Below the pieces are notes generated by a model. That model was not told where the DNA came from and did not search any database. It worked only from the letters and a program-made list of their open reading frames with translations. Below are positions 34,367 to 43,221 of a DNA stretch of 64,000 nucleotides, piece after piece. Each line of letters opens with the position of its first letter. The stretch's first letter is position 1. Both the position numbers and the translations under genes were made by a program. Source of the DNA: CAVQXR01 sp963717955 (lineage in GTDB: Bacteria > Actinomycetota > Thermoleophilia > Gaiellales > Gaiellaceae); contig CAVQXR010000001.1 in NCBI GenBank assembly GCA_963717955.1, positions 1,426,001 to 1,490,000 on the forward strand, written 5' to 3'.

Positions 34367-36387
34367 GCGGCGCCGATGCACTCGTCGTCTTCACGCCGTC
34401 GGGCCGCCGCGGGCGCGTCGCCTGCGGCACCAGCGTGCTCGAGGCGGCGCGCCGGCTCGGCGTCGACCTCGACTCGGTGTGCGGCGGCCGCGGCGTCTGC
34501 GGACGCTGCCAGGTCGACGTCAGCGAGGGCGAGCACGCGAAGCACGGGATCACCTCGAGGGCCGAGAACCTCTCCGCTCCGGGCGACGCCGAACGGGCCT
34601 ACGCGGCCGAGCGAGGCCTCGCGGGGACCCGGCGCCTCGGCTGCCACGCGCGGATCGAGGCTGACGTCGTCCTCGACGTGCCGCCCGAGAGCCAGCTTCA
34701 CCGCCAGGTCGTCCGCAAGGAGGCCGACGCCCACCCGATCGAGCTCGACCCGGTCGTCCGCCTCCATACCGTGCAGGTCGAGGAGCCCGACCTCGCGCGC
34801 CCGTCTGGCGACCTGCGCCGGCTGCGCGAGGCGCTCTCACGCGAGTGGGGCCTCGAGGGGCTCCAGGTCGACCCGACCGTGCTCGGCGCGCTGCAGCGCG
34901 CGCTACGCGCCGGCGGCTGGATCGTCACGGTCGCCGTCCACGACGCCACGACGGTCACCGCGGTCTGGCCCGGCGTGCACGAGCGGGCGCTCGGGATCGC
35001 GTTCGACATCGGCTCGACGACCGTTGCGGGCCACCTCTGCGACCTGCACTCCGGCGAGGTCGTCGCCTCCGCCGGCGCGATGAACCCCCAGATCCGCTTC
35101 GGCGAGGACCTGATGAGCCGCGTCTCCTACGTGATGATGAACCCGGGATCGCTGCGGGAGCTGACCCGCGCCGTACGCGGCTGCCTTGCAAAGCTGACCG
35201 CGGAGCTCGCAAAGGAGGCGGGTGTCGACCGGGACGCGATCCTCGAGATCACGGTCGTCGGCAACCCGATCATGCACCACCTCGCGCTCGGGATCGACCC
35301 GACCGAGCTCGGCGGCGCCCCGTTCGCGCTCGCCGTCGACGAGGCGCTCCGCCTGCGGGCCTCCGAGCTCGGGCTCCCGGTCAACCCCGGTGCACGGCTC
35401 TACGTGCTCCCGTGCATCGCGGGCCACGTCGGGGCCGACACGGCCGGGGTGATCCTCTCCGAGGGCCCGCACCTGCTCGATCAGGTCAATCTGATCGTCG
35501 ACGTCGGCACGAACGCCGAGATCGTGCTCGGAAACCGCGATCGCCTGCTCGCCGCCTCGAGCCCGACAGGGCCCGCCTTCGAGGGTGCGCAGATCAGCGG
35601 CGGGCAGCGGGCCGCGCCGGGCGCGATCGAGCGCGTCCGCATCGGCCGAGACACGCTCGAGCCGCGCTACCGCGTCATCGGCGGGGAGGCCTGGTCGGAC
35701 GAGCCCGCGTTCGCGGGCACCGCTGTCACGGGCATCTGCGGCTCCGGGATCATCGAGGCGATCGCCGAGCTGCACCTGGCCGGGATCCTCACGACCGACG
35801 GCACGATCGACGGCGCGCTCGCCGAGCGCAGCCCGCGGATCGTCCCCGACGGGCGCACCTTCTCCTACCTGCTCCACGACGGGGAGCCCCGTCTCACGAT
35901 CACGCAGAACGACGTCCGCCAGATCCAGCTCGCGAAGGCCGCGCTGCACGCCGGCTGCCGGTTGCTGATGGACCGCTACGGGATCGACCGGGTCGAGCGG
36001 ATCCGGCTCGCGGGCGCCTTCGGCAGCCACATCGACCCCGTGCACGCGCTCGTGCTCGGGCTCGTGCCCGACTGCGACCCCGTGCACGTCACGTCCGCCG
36101 GGAACGCGGCCGGCACGGGCGCTCGCATCGCGCTGCTGAATCGGGCGTCCCGCGCCGAGATCGAGGAGGTCGTCCGCCGCGTCGAGAAGGTCGAGACCGC
36201 CGTCGAGCAGCGCTTCCAGGAGCATTTCGTCCGCGCGATGGCCGTGCCGCACGACACCGACCCGTACGCGAGGCTGGGCGCGGTCGTCGCCCTGCCCGCC
36301 CGCCGAACGGCCGCACAGACCGCCCGCGAGGCGCGACCCCGGCGCCGCCGGCCCGCGCCAGCCGTCGAGGAGAGGAGACCGTCATGA
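34363..36387 (+). CDS. Corrinoid reductive activator (RACE/RamA-like, ASKHA ATPase with 2Fe-2S domain)
   Basis: 674 residues. An N-terminal 2Fe-2S ferredoxin domain carries C40-x5-C46-x2-C49 and C94 (CGGRGVCGRC, LGCHAR). The rest is an ASKHA-fold ATPase typical of corrinoid activators: GIAFDIGSTTVAGHL, MNPQIRFGEDLMSR, VGNPIMHH, IVDVGTNAEIVLGN, GICGSGIIEAIAEL. It uses ATP to reduce inactive Co(II) cobalamin back to Co(I). GTG start overlaps the preceding stop. Its presence shows that the corrinoid protein is expected to be oxidised at times, as in a microaerobic or aerobic cell (inference). Confidence 0.93.
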   Translation: MSGADALVVFTPSGRRGRVACGTSVLEAARRLGVDLDSVCGGRGVCGRCQVDVSEGEHAKHGITSRAENLSAPGDAERAYAAERGLAGTRRLGCHARIEADVVLDVPPESQLHRQVVRKEADAHPIELDPVVRLHTVQVEEPDLARPSGDLRRLREALSREWGLEGLQVDPTVLGALQRALRAGGWIVTVAVHDATTVTAVWPGVHERALGIAFDIGSTTVAGHLCDLHSGEVVASAGAMNPQIRFGEDLMSRVSYVMMNPGSLRELTRAVRGCLAKLTAELAKEAGVDRDAILEITVVGNPIMHHLALGIDPTELGGAPFALAVDEALRLRASELGLPVNPGARLYVLPCIAGHVGADTAGVILSEGPHLLDQVNLIVDVGTNAEIVLGNRDRLLAASSPTGPAFEGAQISGGQRAAPGAIERVRIGRDTLEPRYRVIGGEAWSDEPAFAGTAVTGICGSGIIEAIAELHLAGILTTDGTIDGALAERSPRIVPDGRTFSYLLHDGEPRLTITQNDVRQIQLAKAALHAGCRLLMDRYGIDRVERIRLAGAFGSHIDPVHALVLGLVPDCDPVHVTSAGNAAGTGARIALLNRASRAEIEEVVRRVEKVETAVEQRFQEHFVRAMAVPHDTDPYARLGAVVALPARRTAAQTAREARPRRRRPAPAVEERRPS

Positions 36388-37928
36388 CCGACGAGCCGAG
36401 AGCGGGTCGGCGCGGTGGGGGCCGCGCCGCACGCCATGCGGCCCGCCTGCACGCCGTCGCCGAGAAGGTGCCGTTCATCACCCGGACGATGGCGCCGGTC
36501 GAGGTGCTCTCCGAGGAGGGCCTCGAGCTCATCGAGCACAACGCCGACACGATCCTCGAGGAGGTCGGGATCGAGTTCCGCGACGCGCCCGATGCCCGCA
36601 CGCTGCTCGCCGGGGCCGGCGCCGACGTGGACGATGAGCGCGTCCGCTTCCCGCGCGGCCTGTGCCGACGGATCGTGCAGGCCACGGCGCCGGCCACGTT
36701 CGCGCAGATCGCCCGCAACCGCGCCAACGACGTCGTCTTCGGCGGCGAGCGCACGATCTTCGCCCCGGCCTACGGCTCCCCGTTCGTGCGCGACCTCGAA
36801 GGCGGGCGCCGCTACGGCACGATCGAGGACTTCCGCAACTTCGTGAGGCTCACCTACCTCTCGCCGCACCTCCACCACTCCGGCGGCACGGTCTGCGAGC
36901 CGGTCGACCTGCCCGTGAACAAGCGGCACCTGGACATGATCGAGGCCCACATCCGCTATTCGGACAAGCCCTTCATGGGCTCGGTCACGCACCCGCTGCG
37001 CGCCGAAGACACGGTCGAGATGGCCCGGATCGTCTTCGGCGCGGACTTCCTCGAGACGAACACGGCCATCTTCAGCCTCATCAACGCGAACTCCCCGATG
37101 GTGTGGGACGCGACGATGCTCGGCGCCGCCCGCGTGTACGCCGCAGCGAACCAGGCGGTGATGATGACGCCCTTCATCCTCGCGGGCGCGATGAGCCCCG
37201 CGACCGTCGCAGGCACCGTCACGCAGACGCTCGCCGAGTCGCTCGCCGGCATGGCCTACGTACAGCTGGTGCGGCCGGGCGCCCCGGTCGTGCTCGGCTC
37301 GTTCGCGTCCTCGCTCTCGATGCAGACGGGCGCGCCCACGTTCGGGACGCCCGAGCCGGCGCTCGTCCTCTACACGATGGCGGCGCTCGCCCGGCGCCTC
37401 GGCGTCCCGTTCCGCTCGGGCGGGGCGCTCACCGCCTCGAAGATCGCCGACGCCCAGGCCGCCTACGAGTCGGCGAATACGATGCAGCCGACCATGCTCG
37501 GCGGCGTGAACTTCGTCCTGCACGCGGCCGGGTGGCTCGAGGGCGGCCTCACGATGGGCTACGAGAAGTTCGTGCTCGACGCCGACCAGTGCGGCATGTG
37601 GCACGCGTTCGCGCGGGGCGTCGACCTGTCGCCGAACGGCCAGGCGATCGAGGCGCTGCGCTCGAACCCACCCGGGCAACACTTCCTCGGTCACGAGCAT
37701 ACGCTCGCGAACTTCGAGACGGCGTTCTTCCGCTCCCCGGTCGCCGACAACTCGAGCTTCGAGCAGTGGCAGGCCGAGGGCGGCAAGGACGCGGCACAGC
37801 GGGCCCACGAGATCTGGACGCGGATGCTCGCGGAGTACGAGGCGCCCCCGATCGACGACGCCGTCGAGGAGGAGCTGCGCGAGTGGATCGAGCGGAAGAA
37901 GGCGAGCTTCCCCGACTCGAACGTGTAG
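36384..37928 (+). CDS. MttB-family trimethylamine/betaine:corrinoid methyltransferase, non-pyrrolysine type
   Basis: 514 residues, uninterrupted: no in-frame TAG, unlike pyrrolysine-containing MttB. The segment FRSGGALTASKIADAQAAYE (around residues 345-363) corresponds to the region where MttB carries pyrrolysine. Other family marks: EVLSEEGLELIEHNADTILEEVG, GFVNKRHLD-like VNKRHLDMIEAHIRYSDKP, and VNFVLHAAGWLEGGLTMGYEKFV. Relatives without pyrrolysine demethylate glycine betaine, proline betaine, carnitine or similar. The substrate here is open; glycine betaine fits because a dimethylglycine-dehydrogenase-like gene lies nearby. ATG overlaps the activator stop. Confidence 0.92.
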   Translation: MTDEPRAGRRGGGRAARHAARLHAVAEKVPFITRTMAPVEVLSEEGLELIEHNADTILEEVGIEFRDAPDARTLLAGAGADVDDERVRFPRGLCRRIVQATAPATFAQIARNRANDVVFGGERTIFAPAYGSPFVRDLEGGRRYGTIEDFRNFVRLTYLSPHLHHSGGTVCEPVDLPVNKRHLDMIEAHIRYSDKPFMGSVTHPLRAEDTVEMARIVFGADFLETNTAIFSLINANSPMVWDATMLGAARVYAAANQAVMMTPFILAGAMSPATVAGTVTQTLAESLAGMAYVQLVRPGAPVVLGSFASSLSMQTGAPTFGTPEPALVLYTMAALARRLGVPFRSGGALTASKIADAQAAYESANTMQPTMLGGVNFVLHAAGWLEGGLTMGYEKFVLDADQCGMWHAFARGVDLSPNGQAIEALRSNPPGQHFLGHEHTLANFETAFFRSPVADNSSFEQWQAEGGKDAAQRAHEIWTRMLAEYEAPPIDDAVEEELREWIERKKASFPDSNV

Positions 37929-37952
37929 GCCCGGGCAAGGTCGGGGCCGGCG

Positions 37953-39242
37953 TCAGACCGAGGCGCCGATGACCACGAGCCTGGTCGGCGGCGCGTGCGC
38001 CTCCGGCAGCGCCCCGATCTCGGCGAGCGCATCGTCGACGGCACCCGCACGGGCATCGTGGGTCACGACGTGCAGAGCCGCGCCCTCCTCCCGCTGGTAC
38101 TGGATCAGGCGCGCGACCGAGACGTCGTGCGCCGCGAGGCGCTCCGCCACGTGGGCGAGGACGCCCGGGCGGTCGGCGACCTCGATCCGCAGGTAGTACG
38201 GCGAGCGGAGGTCTCCGGGCGGCAGCATCGGCAGCGCGCGCCACGTCGGGTCGTTCTGGAGGAACCCGGTTCCCGTCGTGCCGACGATCGAGACCATGTC
38301 CGCGACGACCGCCGAGGCGGTTTCGATGCCGCCGGCGCCCGGCCCTTCGAGTGTGATCTCCCGGATCGCGTCGCCCTCGAGCATGACCGCGTTCGTCGCG
38401 CCCTCGACGGCGGCGAGTGGGTGGTGACGGTCGACGAGCGCCGGCGCGACCCGTACGTCGACCGCTCCGTCGACGAGCGTCGCCTGACCGACGAGCTTGA
38501 CGGCCATCCCCATCTCCCGGGCCGCCCAGATGTGGCCGGGCAGGATCCCGGTGATCCCGTCGTAGGCGACGTCGGCGAGGGTCACGCGGGACCCGAAGGC
38601 GATCGTCGCCAGGATCGCCATCTTGGCCGCCGCATCAGCACCCGAGACGTCGTCGGTCGGGTCGGCCTCCGCGAATCCGAGCCGCTGCGCCTCGGCGAGC
38701 GCGTCGTCGTAGGAGCCGCCGGCCTCCATCTTCGAGAGGATGAAGTTCGTCGTCCCGTTGACGATCCCGAGCACTCTGTGCACGTTCGAGACGACGAGCG
38801 ACTCGCGCAGCACCTTGATCACGGGGATGGCCGCGCAGACGCTCGCCTCGAAGCGCAGCTGCACCCCGGCATGCGACGCGGCGCGGAACATCTCGTCCCC
38901 GCGCTGGGCGATCAGCTGCTTGTTGGCGGTGACGACGGGCTTGCCGGCCTCGAAGAGGCGCAGCAGGTGGCCGGCCGCAGGCTCGATCCCGCCCATCACC
39001 TCGGCCACGACCTGGATCTCGGGGTCGCCGACGATCTCGTCGACGTCGGTCGTCAGCACCCCGTCGGGCGCCGGAAACCCGCGCTCCTTGCCGGTGTCGC
39101 GGACGAGCGCCTTCACGACCCGAAGGCGGTGGCCCGTCGCGCGGACGATGTCGCCCTCGTTCTCGAGCAGCAGCCGGTTGACCGCGGCGCCCACGGTGCC
39201 GTAGCCGAGCAGGGCGACGGGGACGTCGGTGATCTCGCTCAT
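37953..39242 (-). CDS. hom: Homoserine dehydrogenase
   Basis: 429 residues. NAD(P)-binding VALLGYGTVGAAV, GGIEPAAGHLLRLFEAGKPVVTANK with the catalytic Lys, VLGIVNGTTNFIL, EAQRLGFAEADPTDDVSGADAAAK, and a C-terminal ACT domain (YYLRIEVADRPGVLAHVAERL) for feedback control by threonine. Makes homoserine for threonine and methionine. ATG start MSEITDVPVALLGYG. It follows ilvC 32 bases downstream and converges with the methyltransferase operon. Confidence 0.96.
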   Translation of the reverse strand: MSEITDVPVALLGYGTVGAAVNRLLLENEGDIVRATGHRLRVVKALVRDTGKERGFPAPDGVLTTDVDEIVGDPEIQVVAEVMGGIEPAAGHLLRLFEAGKPVVTANKQLIAQRGDEMFRAASHAGVQLRFEASVCAAIPVIKVLRESLVVSNVHRVLGIVNGTTNFILSKMEAGGSYDDALAEAQRLGFAEADPTDDVSGADAAAKMAILATIAFGSRVTLADVAYDGITGILPGHIWAAREMGMAVKLVGQATLVDGAVDVRVAPALVDRHHPLAAVEGATNAVMLEGDAIREITLEGPGAGGIETASAVVADMVSIVGTTGTGFLQNDPTWRALPMLPPGDLRSPYYLRIEVADRPGVLAHVAERLAAHDVSVARLIQYQREEGAALHVVTHDARAGAVDDALAEIGALPEAHAPPTRLVVIGASV

Positions 39243-39274
39243 CGAGCTCTCGCCGTCGCGGCCGCCGCCCGGGC

Positions 39275-40261
39275 CTAGGTCCCCTCGGGGCTGGCCATCA
39301 GCCCGCGGAGCACCTCGCCGACCTTCTCGATCCGGAGGTTGTGCTGTTCGTCGCGGACGCGCTTGAGGTTCGCCTCGCCTTCCTCCATCTCGGCGATCCA
39401 CTCCTTCGCGAACTGGCCGCTCTGGATGTTCGCGAGCACCTTCCGCATGTTCTCGCGGACGTGGTCGTCGATGACGACCGCGCCGCGGCTGTAGTCGCCG
39501 TACTCGGCCGTGTCGGAGATCGAGTAGCGCATGTACGAGAGACCGCCCTCCCAGATCAGGTCGACGATCAGCTTCAGCTCGTGGAGGCACTCGTAGTAGG
39601 CGATCTCCGGCTGGTAGCCGGCCTCGACGAGCGTGTCGAACCCCGCCTTGATCAGCTCGGAGACCCCGCCGCAGAGCACCGACTGCTCGCCGAAGAGATC
39701 GGTCTCGGTCTCCTCCTTGAAGGTCGTTTCGAGGACGCCGGCGCGGCCGGACCCGATCGCCATCGCGTAGGCGAGCGCGAGATCGCGCGCCTTGCCGCTC
39801 GCGTCCTGCTCGATCGCGATCAGCGCCGGGGTGCCGAGGCCCTGGGTGTAGAGGCGGCGGACGATGTGCCCGGGCCCCTTCGGCGCGACCATGATCACAT
39901 CGTGGCCGGCCGCCGCCTTGACCCGCTCGTAGAGGATGTTGAAGCCGTGCGCGAAGAGCAGCGCGGCATCGGCGGACATGTTCGGCTCGATCTGCTCGGC
40001 ATAGACCTTCGGCTGCACCTGATCGGGCATGAGGATCGCGATCAGCTGCGCCCCCGTGGAGGCCTCCTCGATCGTCCGTGCCCTCAGGCCAGCGGCCTCG
40101 GCGAGCGCAAACGACTCGCTCCCCTCGCGCAGGCCGACCTCGACGTTCACGCCCGAGTCGTGCAGGTTCAGCGCATGGGCGTGGCCCTGGCTGCCGTAGC
40201 CGATGACGGCCACCTTGCCGGAGAGCAGCGAGACGTCGCCTTCGCGGAGGATCTCTGCCAT
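39275..40261 (-). CDS. ilvC: Ketol-acid reductoisomerase
   Basis: 328 residues, class I (short) form. NADPH loop VAVIGYGSQGHAHALNLHDSG, then MVAPKGPGHIVRR, TTFKEETETDLFGEQSVLCGG with the metal-site Asp/Glu, YECLHELKLIVDLIWEGG and MRYSISDTAEYGDY. Second common step of valine and isoleucine synthesis. ATG preceded by AAGGAAG. Third gene of ilvB-ilvN-ilvC-hom. Confidence 0.97.
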   Translation of the reverse strand: MAEILREGDVSLLSGKVAVIGYGSQGHAHALNLHDSGVNVEVGLREGSESFALAEAAGLRARTIEEASTGAQLIAILMPDQVQPKVYAEQIEPNMSADAALLFAHGFNILYERVKAAAGHDVIMVAPKGPGHIVRRLYTQGLGTPALIAIEQDASGKARDLALAYAMAIGSGRAGVLETTFKEETETDLFGEQSVLCGGVSELIKAGFDTLVEAGYQPEIAYYECLHELKLIVDLIWEGGLSYMRYSISDTAEYGDYSRGAVVIDDHVRENMRKVLANIQSGQFAKEWIAEMEEGEANLKRVRDEQHNLRIEKVGEVLRGLMASPEGT

Positions 40262-40285
40262 GGAAGCTTCCTTTCCCTTACCGGT

Positions 40286-40801
40286 TTAGCGGAGGACGGA
40301 GAGTCGTCGGCGCTCGCTCCGCGGCGCGGAGGCCCGTGGGAGGCCGATCCGGCCGGTGCGGACGAGCTCCTTGATGCCGTGAGGCCGGACGAGCTCCTCG
40401 AACGACTCGAGCTCCTCGGCGGTGCCGGTCACCTCGAAGATCAGCGCGTCCGGGCCGAGATCGACGACGCGGGCGTGGAAGACGTCGCCGAGCGCGATCA
40501 GCTCGGCCCGCCGGTCGGGCTGGGCGGCGACCTTGACGAGCAGCAGCTCGCGCTCGATCGCCTCCCCGGGCACGAGCTCCTGGACTCGCAGGACGTTGAC
40601 GAGCTTGTGCATCTGCTTCTCGATCTGCTCGAGCATGTGCTGCTCGCAGTTGACCCGCATGGTGATCCGCGAGACGTCGTGCCGTTCGGTCGGCCCCACG
40701 GCGAGGCTCTCGATGTTGAACCCGCGGCGCGCGAACATCGAGGTGATGCGCATCAGCGCGGCCGGCTTGTTCTCGACGAGGACGGAGATCGTGTGCGTCA
40801 A
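40286..40801 (-). CDS. ilvN: Acetolactate synthase small (regulatory) subunit
   Basis: 171 residues. Starts TTG (LTHTISVLVENKPAALMRIT) overlapping the ilvB stop by 4 bases. N-terminal ACT domain (SMFARRGFNIESLAVGPTERHDVSRITM) for valine feedback, then the C-terminal half (ARVVDLGPDALIFEVTGTAEELESF). Activates and regulates the ilvB product. Confidence 0.96.
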   Translation of the reverse strand: MTHTISVLVENKPAALMRITSMFARRGFNIESLAVGPTERHDVSRITMRVNCEQHMLEQIEKQMHKLVNVLRVQELVPGEAIERELLLVKVAAQPDRRAELIALGDVFHARVVDLGPDALIFEVTGTAEELESFEELVRPHGIKELVRTGRIGLPRASAPRSERRRLSVLR

Positions 40802-42531
40802 AGCGGGCTCGCCTCGACTTCCTGGCCCTCGTCGGGGTACTCGATGAGGTCGAGCGCGGCAGCGCCCGCCGGGATCATGGGGAAGCAGTGCTCCATCGGG
40901 TCGACGCGGCAGTCCACGACCGCGGTGCGGCCGCAGGTGAGTGCCGTCTGCAGCGTCGACTCGAGATCGTCCTCCGAGTCGACCATGAAGCCCGCGGCTC
41001 CGTACGCCTCGGCGAGCATCGAGTAGTCGGGCACGGCGTGGGTCAGATGCACCTGTGAGAAGCGCTCCTCGAAGAACATCTCCTGCCACTGCTGGACCAT
41101 GCCGAGGTAGCCGTTGTTGATGAGCACGACGACGATCGGGAGGTTCTCGAGCGTCGCCGTTGCGAGCTCCTGCGCCGTCATCTGGAAGCAGCCGTCGCCA
41201 TCGATGCACACGACCGTCGCATCGGGCCTCGCGGCCTTGGCGCCGATCGCCGCAGGGATGCCGTAGCCCATCGTCCCCAGGCCGCCGGAGGTCAGGAACG
41301 TCCGCGGGCGCTCGCAGAGGAGGTACTGCATCGCCCACATCTGGTGCTGGCCGACGCCCGTCGTCCAGATCATGTCGTCGCGGTCAGCCGTCAGCGCCTG
41401 CACGGTCTCCAGCACCGTCTCGGGCTTGAGCAGCTCACCCTTGCGGTACTTGAGCGGGAACTGCTCCTTCCACTCCTCGAGCTGGGCCAGCCAGCCGTCG
41501 GTGCGTACGAGCCAGCCGTCGGAACCTTGCTTGCGGATCTCGCCCACGATGTCTCGGAGCAGCTGCTTCAACGGTCCGACGACCGGGATGTCCGCGTCGC
41601 GGAGCTTCCCGATCTCGGCGGCGTCGATGTCGAGGTGGACGACCTGGGCGCCGGGCGCGAACGCCGACAGCTTGCCCGTCACCCGGTCGTCGAAGCGCGA
41701 TCCGCACGCGACGATCAGGTCAGCCTTGTTGAGGGCCCAGTTGGAGTACTTCGGCCCGTGCATGCCGGGCCAGCCGTAGAACAGCTCGTGCGTCTCCGCG
41801 AAGGCACCCTTGCCCATCAGCGTCGTCACGACGGGCAGCCGGGCGAGCTCGGCGAGCTCCTTGAGCTCCGCCGTGGCCTCGCCGTTGATCGTGCCGCCGC
41901 CGACGTAGAGCACCGGCCGCTCGGCGCGGGAGATCGCGGCCGCCGCCTCGCGGATCTGGCGGGCATGACCGCGCGTCGGCGGCTTCCAGCCGGGCAGGTC
42001 GACCTGATCGGGGTACTTGAAGTCGATGGACGCCTCCTGGATGTCACGCGGGATGTCCACGAGCACGGGCCCGCAGCGCCCGGTGCGCGCGATGTGGAAG
42101 GCGGCCTTCATGACGTGAGGGATCTCCTCCACGTGCTTGACGAGCCAGGAGTGCTTCACGATCGGGATCGTGATCCCGGTGATGTCGCACTCCTGGAACG
42201 CGTCGGTGCCGATCAGGTTGCTCCGCACCTGGCCGGTGACGCAGACGAGCGGCGTCGAGTCCATCCATGCGTCTGCGATCGGGGTCACGAGGTTCGTCGC
42301 CCCGGGGCCCGACGTCGCCATCGCGACGCCGACCGTGCCCCTGGCCCTCGCGTACCCCTGCGCCATGTGGCCCGCGCCCTGCTCGTGGCGCGCGAGGACG
42401 TGCCTGACCGTGGCCCCGCGCGCGAACGCGTCGTAGATCGGCAGGATGGCGCCGCCCGGGATGCCGAAGCAGACGTCGATCCCCTCCGCCTCGAGCGAGC
42501 GGAGCACCGCGTCGGATCCGAGCATCTTCAT
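40798..42531 (-). CDS. ilvB: Acetolactate synthase large (catalytic) subunit
   Basis: 577 residues. Thiamine-diphosphate enzyme making acetolactate or acetohydroxybutyrate. Catalytic Glu region VLARHEQGAGHMAQGYARA; ATSGPGATNLVTPIADAW; FAD region; C-terminal ThDP motif IDGDGCFQMTAQELATATLENLPIVV... with INNGYLGMV. First gene of ilvBNC-hom. Its ATG overlaps the stop of a 28-codon upstream open frame, so translation may be coupled to it. Confidence 0.97.
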   Translation of the reverse strand: MKMLGSDAVLRSLEAEGIDVCFGIPGGAILPIYDAFARGATVRHVLARHEQGAGHMAQGYARARGTVGVAMATSGPGATNLVTPIADAWMDSTPLVCVTGQVRSNLIGTDAFQECDITGITIPIVKHSWLVKHVEEIPHVMKAAFHIARTGRCGPVLVDIPRDIQEASIDFKYPDQVDLPGWKPPTRGHARQIREAAAAISRAERPVLYVGGGTINGEATAELKELAELARLPVVTTLMGKGAFAETHELFYGWPGMHGPKYSNWALNKADLIVACGSRFDDRVTGKLSAFAPGAQVVHLDIDAAEIGKLRDADIPVVGPLKQLLRDIVGEIRKQGSDGWLVRTDGWLAQLEEWKEQFPLKYRKGELLKPETVLETVQALTADRDDMIWTTGVGQHQMWAMQYLLCERPRTFLTSGGLGTMGYGIPAAIGAKAARPDATVVCIDGDGCFQMTAQELATATLENLPIVVVLINNGYLGMVQQWQEMFFEERFSQVHLTHAVPDYSMLAEAYGAAGFMVDSEDDLESTLQTALTCGRTAVVDCRVDPMEHCFPMIPAGAAALDLIEYPDEGQEVEASPL

Positions 42532-42614
42532 GGTCGTGTCACCGCCCTCGTCGCTACGGCGCCCGGCGGCCCGCCGCGGCCGTCCAGGAACCGGGAAACT
42601 GTACCGCTCATCAT
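42528..42614 (-). CDS. Short upstream open frame overlapping ilvB
   Basis: 28 codons, starting MMSGTVSRFLDGRGG, with a weak GAAGG before the first ATG; its TGA overlaps the ilvB ATG by 4 bases. It is not rich in branched-chain amino acids, so classical amino-acid attenuation is not obvious. It could drive coupled translation of ilvB. Between 42615 and 42734 a 7-base stem (GGCGCAC at 42669-42675 with GTGCGCC at 42699-42705) was also seen. Confidence 0.4.
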   Translation of the reverse strand: MMSGTVSRFLDGRGGPPGAVATRAVTRP

Positions 42615-42734
42615 GCCTTCACCCTCGTCAGTACGGCGGGATGGCGCGCTCTACCCTGCGCGAACGGAGGCGCACCGCTCCCGCGATTGCCGTGTCGTGT
42701 GCGCCGTAGCGGCGCGTGGCGAAGTCGCGTTCCC

Positions 42735-42860
42735 CTAGCGGGGAACGATGGTGAGAACGACGACGATCAGTGCGGCGAGCGCGATCGCGACCGCGACGAG
42801 GGCAGCCCCACTCGGCCGCTCCGCCGCCCTCACGCGGGTCGTCTCGCGCCTGCGCTCCAT
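42735..42860 (-). CDS. 41-residue single-pass membrane protein
   Basis: Basic N-terminus (MERRRETTRVRAAERPSG) followed by one hydrophobic helix of about 20 residues (ALVAVAIALAALIVVVLTIV). No family recognised. Supported by a near-consensus promoter ending 6 bases before the ATG, which implies a leaderless mRNA. Confidence 0.6.
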   Translation of the reverse strand: MERRRETTRVRAAERPSGAALVAVAIALAALIVVVLTIVPR

Positions 42861-42866
42861 GTAGGC

Positions 42867-42895
42867 AGTGTGGGCGACGCGGGCGCGGGTGTCAA
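42867..42895 (-). promoter_or_regulatory. Promoter of the small membrane protein
   Basis: On the minus strand TTGACA (42895-42890) and CACACT (42872-42867) are 17 bases apart; the start codon lies 6 bases after the -10, so transcription and translation should begin at about the same base. Confidence 0.6.
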
Positions 42896-43221
42896 GCGCA
42901 GGCGACCCGGGCCCAGCCGCACCCGGCGACGCACGCCCCCGGTGATCGTTCGTGCCGACGCGGCTCGAGAGGCTCAGGATGGTCGGAGCGAGCATTGGCG
43001 CACATGGCCGCCACCGCCGTCGACGCACGCTCCGACCGCGTGACCAGACGCGCCCTTCACGATCCACCTCGCCGGAACGCTCCGAGCCGATGGCGCGGCC
43101 TTCGCCCTGGATCTCACGTGAGCCCGAGGCCCGCCCCACGCGCCCAGCGGGGGGCCGCTACACTCCCCCCGCGCCCGGGCGCGCGCCCTGTTCGACATCC
43201 CGGGACACCCCGGAGGGGCCG
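42896..43221. other. Gene-free stretch with a GC hairpin around a -10-like box
   Basis: No supported gene on either strand. Near the right end, GCGGGGGG (43147-43154) and CCCCCCGC (43165-43172) form a perfect 8-base stem whose 10-base loop contains TACACT, a -10-like box for the downstream genes. A GC palindrome GCGCCCGGGCGC follows. Confidence 0.45.

Noticed and set aside
34845..36383. Long frame upstream of the MttB-family gene
   Set aside because: Out-of-frame shadow of the corrinoid activator; the true ATG overlaps the activator stop.
36384..37928. Pyrrolysine-containing trimethylamine methyltransferase
   Set aside because: No in-frame TAG in the gene and no pylT or pylS seen in the window.
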